Under the pieces are notes generated by a model. The model had not been told where the DNA came from and searched no databases. It saw nothing but the letters and a program-made list of their open reading frames with translations. This document shows, piece by piece, positions 29,059 to 32,602 of a stretch of DNA of 32,602 bases. Source of the DNA: Candidatus Yanofskybacteria bacterium RIFCSPHIGHO2_12_FULL_45_19b. GTDB lineage: Bacteria > Patescibacteriota > Minisyncoccia > 2-02-FULL-40-12 > IGHO2-12-FULL-4. A program made the translations under genes and the position numbers. Numbering within the stretch: position 1 is the first letter of the stretch; each line of letters opens with the position of its first letter. The stretch lies in NCBI GenBank assembly GCA_001794605.1, contig MGKD01000020.1, positions 1 to 32,602 on the forward strand, written 5' to 3'.

Positions 29059-29745
29059 TTAGATAGCCTTACGGCCGTAAAGTATCAATTTAAAAAATCC
29101 GATTATGCCAAACAAGGCACGGTATATGAGGAAGCCAATATTTTCTAGGCGGTGCACTGCGGAGTTTTTCTCTACCTTTTCAAAACAGGTGATAGTATCA
29201 ACTAGTTGTGGGTTTTTGATTCTAGACGAAGTCAATAAAAGAATGGCCGTTACTAAATATGGCCCAGCAAAGTGTAAATGCCAGGAGTCGTGGAAAGCTA
29301 AAATTCCCCCGTTTACTACCTTTGGAAACCAAAGATTAAAATCCAATTTAACAAATTTATACCCATGATGACCATCAATAAAAACAAGCTCTACTTGATG
29401 TTTGAAGTTTTCTGCTGCGTTTTCTGAAGTATCTCTGACCGGTTCAATATAGTGAGCAACCCCAGCCCTATCTATGTTTTGTCTAAACTCTTCGAATGTA
29501 TCAATTTTGCGAAATCTTTTTTGATGTTCAGGACTGCCGACATGAGGGTCAATGGCAAAGATTTTAGCTTTATTCCCATCTTTCGAGCCATTGCCTAAAC
29601 AAATTGCAGACCGTCCTTTCCAGGAACCGATTTCCACGATTACGTTTTCTGCTTTGACTTTTTTTGCAGTGTTGTACAAAAAAAGGCCTTCCGCCCTTGT
29701 TAGCCAACCGCCAACATTTTCGGTTGCTTTTTTAAAATCAAACAT
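29059..29745 (-). CDS. Class I SAM-dependent methyltransferase (Methyltransf_24-like), paralog 1
   Basis: VIVEIGSWKGRSAICLG, IFAIDPH, VFIDGHHGYKFVKLDFNLWFPKVVNGGILAFHDSWH. Confidence 0.88.
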   Translation of the reverse strand: MFDFKKATENVGGWLTRAEGLFLYNTAKKVKAENVIVEIGSWKGRSAICLGNGSKDGNKAKIFAIDPHVGSPEHQKRFRKIDTFEEFRQNIDRAGVAHYIEPVRDTSENAAENFKHQVELVFIDGHHGYKFVKLDFNLWFPKVVNGGILAFHDSWHLHFAGPYLVTAILLLTSSRIKNPQLVDTITCFEKVEKNSAVHRLENIGFLIYRALFGIIGFFKLILYGRKAI

Positions 29746-29749
29746 ACGT

Positions 29750-29866
29750 GGTGCAGTATTCTTGAATTAGTCCGAACGAAAATTCGGAAAGGTCGCGGCT
29801 TGTACTGAGCGAAGTCGAAGTGTGCCGAACCTCTGGCATGACAAGTTTTTCTTTGTCGGCAAGTTC
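29750..29866. repeat. Dispersed repeat, copy A
   Basis: ggtgcagtattcttgaattagtccgaacgaaaattcgga... with TCCGAA/TTCGGA inverted arms and ACTGAGCGAAGTCGAAGT core. Confidence 0.8.
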
Positions 29867-29879
29867 TTTGAAACTTTGA

Positions 29880-30035
29880 TTACTTGTTTGGACTTAATAA
29901 ATCATCGTGATAACTATCAAATTCCATATCGAAATCTTTATAGTTCTGAACTAATTCCTCATTTTCTATTATGTCCTTAAGTGCAATACACCTTTTTTCT
30001 TCACTGTCCTCGGTAAAGGTAACGCCAATGTTCAA
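29880..30035 (-). CDS. Candidate 51-aa acidic small protein
   Basis: TTG start, preceded in frame by a stop; M/LNIGVTFTEDSEEKRCIALKDIIENEELVQNYKDFDMEFDSYHDDLLSPNK*; absent from the ORF track because it is short. Confidence 0.4.
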   Translation of the reverse strand: MNIGVTFTEDSEEKRCIALKDIIENEELVQNYKDFDMEFDSYHDDLLSPNK

Positions 30036-30056
30036 AATCTCTTATTTTTTACTTTG

Positions 30057-30132
30057 TGGTCCGCCCGGTAGGAGTTGAACCTACAACTTTCGCCTTAAGA
30101 GGGCGCTACTCTGCCAATTGAGTTACGGGCGG
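30057..30132 (-). tRNA. tRNA-Lys (anticodon CTT), encoded CCA
   Basis: CCGCCCG...CGGGCGG acceptor, loop C-T-CTT-A-A, T-arm GTAGGTTCAACTCCTAC, ACCA end. Confidence 0.95.
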
Positions 30133-30863
30133 TCTAAATTAACTGCTGAAGTTCTCTCTACCTTGGTAAGTAAATACCATCTTTTCTTAACTTGTTTAAC
30201 ATGAGGAGCAATATCTTTGAAGGCGGCCGCCAGCCAGCCAAAGATTTTATGTTTGTTATCGACGCTCTTAGGCACATAAATCTGGGCGGTACCGTAGTAG
30301 AGATTATTCTTTTTATAGTCCTTATTTACTGGTTTAACAAAAGATTTGCCGAAGTTCTTGGTTGGTATACCAGTGATTTGTGACCAAAATTTTTTTAATT
30401 TTAGATCATCTTGCTGGGAGTAAATATTCAACCTGATTTTTAATGTCTTAGGAGATATAGCAAAAATTGATTCAAACCACTTAACCATAAAAGCTATTAA
30501 ATAGGGATCGGAGTTGGTTACCTCGCAAGCTCCTTTTTTGCTACCTTCGGCCCAGTAAAGTGCTGCCCCTAGGAGCTGTCGAGCTACTCTTGGTAGGGGT
30601 AGATTAATTTCATCCTCTGCTTTTTTTAGAATTTCCCAAACCTCACGCTGGCGTCTTTCTTTTTGACTTTGTGCCCCACGAGATAGAAATAAAATACGTT
30701 TTGTATAGAGGCGTTTACGATGTTCTGGTTTGAGGGGGACTGACTTTAACCAGAGGCTTAGGCTACTCTTGGCGACTGGGATTTGCCGCATTATTTCTCC
30801 GTAGCTAAGACCTCGACTTCTCAATCTTACCGCTAGAGCCCGTTCTTTTATCTTGGCATCCAT
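30123..30863 (-). CDS. LAGLIDADG-like (homing endonuclease-type) protein with N-terminal HTH
   Basis: RALAVRLRSRGLSYGEIMRQIPVAKSSLSLWLK (HTH); LLGAALYWAEGSKKG...VTNSDPYLIAFMVKWFESIF (LAGLIDADG-like); stop lies in tRNA-Lys. Confidence 0.6.
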   Translation of the reverse strand: MDAKIKERALAVRLRSRGLSYGEIMRQIPVAKSSLSLWLKSVPLKPEHRKRLYTKRILFLSRGAQSQKERRQREVWEILKKAEDEINLPLPRVARQLLGAALYWAEGSKKGACEVTNSDPYLIAFMVKWFESIFAISPKTLKIRLNIYSQQDDLKLKKFWSQITGIPTKNFGKSFVKPVNKDYKKNNLYYGTAQIYVPKSVDNKHKIFGWLAAAFKDIAPHVKQVKKRWYLLTKVERTSAVNLDRP

Positions 30864-30869
30864 ACCAAG

Positions 30870-30898
30870 ATTGTACCGTACATAACAGATGGACTCAA
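30870..30898 (-). promoter_or_regulatory. Sigma70-like promoter of the LAGLIDADG-like ORF
   Basis: Minus strand TTGAGT, 17-nt spacer, TACAAT, ATG 6 nt further on. Confidence 0.5.
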
Positions 30899-30912
30899 TA
30901 AGAAAGTTGATA

Positions 30913-31046
30913 AGTTGTATTGGTGCAGTATTCTTGAATTAGTCCGAACGCATTTCGCCGCTTGCGGCGGCGAGGAATTCCCCCCCGCGAAAATTCGGAA
31001 AGGCGACGAAGCCGCACCGCTGACAATTTCAAGTTTTTCTTTGACA
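30913..31046. repeat. Dispersed repeat, copy B with a 39-nt nested insertion
   Basis: ggtgcagtattcttgaattagtccgaacg[39 nt, 30951-30989]aaaattcggaaagg...caagtttttctttg. Confidence 0.8.
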
Positions 31047-31051
31047 GCAAT

Positions 31052-31771
31052 CTAAACAACATTATGACCCTGAAACACCAATCTTAAAAATCCAGTTATT
31101 CCAAGCAAAGAACGATACATGAGAAAACCAATATTTTTTAAACGATCAAATAAAGAAGTTCTCTCGGTTTTTTCAAAGTATGTTATCGTGTCGACCAGTT
31201 TTGGATTTTTAATTTTTGATGAAAATAATAAAGCAGTTGCCGTTACTAGACCTGGCCCAATAAAATGCAAGTGCCAGGAATCGTGGAAAGCTAATAATCC
31301 GCCGTTCACTACTTTTGGAAACCATTGATTGAAATCCAATTTAACAAACTTATATTCATGACGACCATCGATAAAAATAAATCCAACCGGATAGTTAAAA
31401 TTTCTGACCGCATTTACAGACGTGTCTCTTATGGGTTCAATATTTTCAGCAATGCCTGCCCTGGTTATATTTTGTCTAAACTCTTCAAATGTATCAATTA
31501 TACCAAACTGTCTCTGATGTTCTGGATTACCAACATGAGGATCAATGGCAAAAATTTTAGCTTTATTTCCGTCTTTAGAACCATTGCCAAGGCAAATAGT
31601 AGACCTTCCCTTCCACGAACCTACTTCTACAATTACATTTTCGGCTTTAATTTTCTTGGCAGTATTATACAAAGAAAGACCTTCGCCCTGGGTCAACCAA
31701 CCACCAACATTTTTAGTTTTATTATTAAAGTCAAACATGGAATTAAAAAATTTTCTTCCCCCAAAATCCAA
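31052..31771 (-). CDS. Class I SAM-dependent methyltransferase, paralog 2
   Basis: Near-colinear with 29059-29745: VIVEVGSWKGRSTICLGNGSKDGNKAKIFAIDPHVG...FIDGRHEYKFVKLDFNQWFPKVVNGG; MFDF at 31736 is the aligned start. Confidence 0.88.
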   Translation of the reverse strand: MDFGGRKFFNSMFDFNNKTKNVGGWLTQGEGLSLYNTAKKIKAENVIVEVGSWKGRSTICLGNGSKDGNKAKIFAIDPHVGNPEHQRQFGIIDTFEEFRQNITRAGIAENIEPIRDTSVNAVRNFNYPVGFIFIDGRHEYKFVKLDFNQWFPKVVNGGLLAFHDSWHLHFIGPGLVTATALLFSSKIKNPKLVDTITYFEKTERTSLFDRLKNIGFLMYRSLLGITGFLRLVFQGHNVV

Positions 31772-31849
31772 TACAAATTAGTCGCCGAGTCTCTCCTTCG
31801 TCGGGATAAACTCCGCGAGGCGAACCTTTCAAACTTGCAATTTCTTTTC

Positions 31850-31924
31850 TGGTGCGCCCGGAGAGAATCGAACTCCCATCCTCGGTTCCGAAGACCGGTA
31901 CTCTATCCGTTGAGCTACGGGCGC
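31850..31924 (-). tRNA. tRNA-Arg (anticodon TCG), encoded CCA
   Basis: GCGCCCG...CGGGCGC acceptor, loop C-T-TCG-G-A, T-arm GGGAGTTCGATTCTCTC, ACCA end. Confidence 0.95.
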
Positions 31925-31954
31925 TATAGCCTAATTAAATAACGAAACTAGCCA

Positions 31955-31986
31955 TAACACAACCCCACCGCGGCGGGGTTGTGTTA
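31955..31986. terminator. Hairpin terminator between the 3D-domain gene and tRNA-Arg
   Basis: TAACACAACCCCACCGCGGCGGGGTTGTGTTA inverted repeat with one mismatch. Confidence 0.65.
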
Positions 31987-31988
31987 AG

Positions 31989-32573
31989 TTACGAGACAAT
32001 CTCGATTTTTACCTGTTTAACACCGAACTCTTTAGCGGCCTGACGAGTGGCAAACCAGAGGTCAATTTTATATTGGTAGCGTTTATTCATGCGATCTTCC
32101 ACCACGAAAGTTTTATCACCATATAGTTCGGGGATTTTGATTACTGTACCTAGCGGCAAGAAGTTTGCGGCTATAACGCCATCGCGTACATGCGTACCCA
32201 TAGCGGTGATAAACGGAGTATCATCTGTCTGGTCGGGGGTAGAAGAATAGGCTGAAGCCGGAACGGTATAGTTTACTGCTTTATTGTTTATGCTACGGCG
32301 TTGAGTAACCGTGCTTTGGGTGGCCACCACCGCAGTATCATTCACCAAAGATAAATTTTCGACAGCTTTCGGGGTTGGAGTCTCAATTTGACCAATACCG
32401 AAGCTATCATAGGCGCTAGAAACATATAGCAAGGTGGAGCTGTTTGTGGAGTCCTGGTTGGAGCCGAAAAGATTACTCCAAAAGGAGGCTTGGGCCGTGC
32501 TAACAGTAGCAATATTTAATAGGGTAATAACCGCGATAGTTAGGGCTAATTTGCGCTTGTTTAGAATGTTCAT
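31989..32573 (-). CDS. Secreted 3D-domain (double-psi beta-barrel) protein
   Basis: Signal peptide LALTIAVITLLNIATVSTAQA; C-terminal LPLGTVIKIPELYGDKTFVVEDRMNKRYQYKIDLWFATRQAAKEFGVKQVKIEIV. Confidence 0.85.
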   Translation of the reverse strand: MNILNKRKLALTIAVITLLNIATVSTAQASFWSNLFGSNQDSTNSSTLLYVSSAYDSFGIGQIETPTPKAVENLSLVNDTAVVATQSTVTQRRSINNKAVNYTVPASAYSSTPDQTDDTPFITAMGTHVRDGVIAANFLPLGTVIKIPELYGDKTFVVEDRMNKRYQYKIDLWFATRQAAKEFGVKQVKIEIVS

Positions 32574-32602
32574 AGTGATTTAAAAAGCCTTTAAATAGGC
32601 CT

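Noticed and set aside
31325-31942. 205-aa plus-strand ORF
   Set aside because: Antisense to MT2 and runs through tRNA-Arg on the opposite strand; no domain.

Overview
The window appears to be chromosomal DNA of a small-genome bacterium, probably Candidate Phyla Radiation/Patescibacteria; this lineage call is inference from gene content and shortened housekeeping proteins. TGA, TAA and TAG all act as stops, consistent with code 11. Left part (1-10.4 kb): a type IV pilus locus (pilM-N-O, a small PilP-position protein, pilB, pilT, pilC, major pilin, pilD, four minor pilin-like genes). Middle (10.4-29 kb): ligA, tgt, glutaredoxin, Fe/Mn superoxide dismutase, a small secreted Cys protein, a RAYT-like HUH transposase, a PMT-family glycosyltransferase, trxB, rpiB, rpe, a PfkB kinase, a 420-aa unknown, class II aldolase, L25, RF1, L31, nusA, trigger factor and a cysteine desulfurase. 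Right part (29-32.6 kb): a more accessory segment with two paralogous SAM-methyltransferases, three copies of a dispersed repeat, tRNA-Lys(CTT), a LAGLIDADG-like ORF whose stop codon lies inside that tRNA, tRNA-Arg(TCG) and a 3D-domain protein. The strongest unexplained theme is repeat or palindrome sequence that has become coding sequence: in-frame palindromic insertions in ligA (two) and rpiB, a heptamer array in a prepilin leader, gene 3' ends supplied by hairpins or repeats (RAYT, rpe, tgt), and a tandem duplication of the pilC 3' end in which both copies still encode MFSLVNI* with synonymous differences only. No database search or folding was run; all family calls come from motif recognition.
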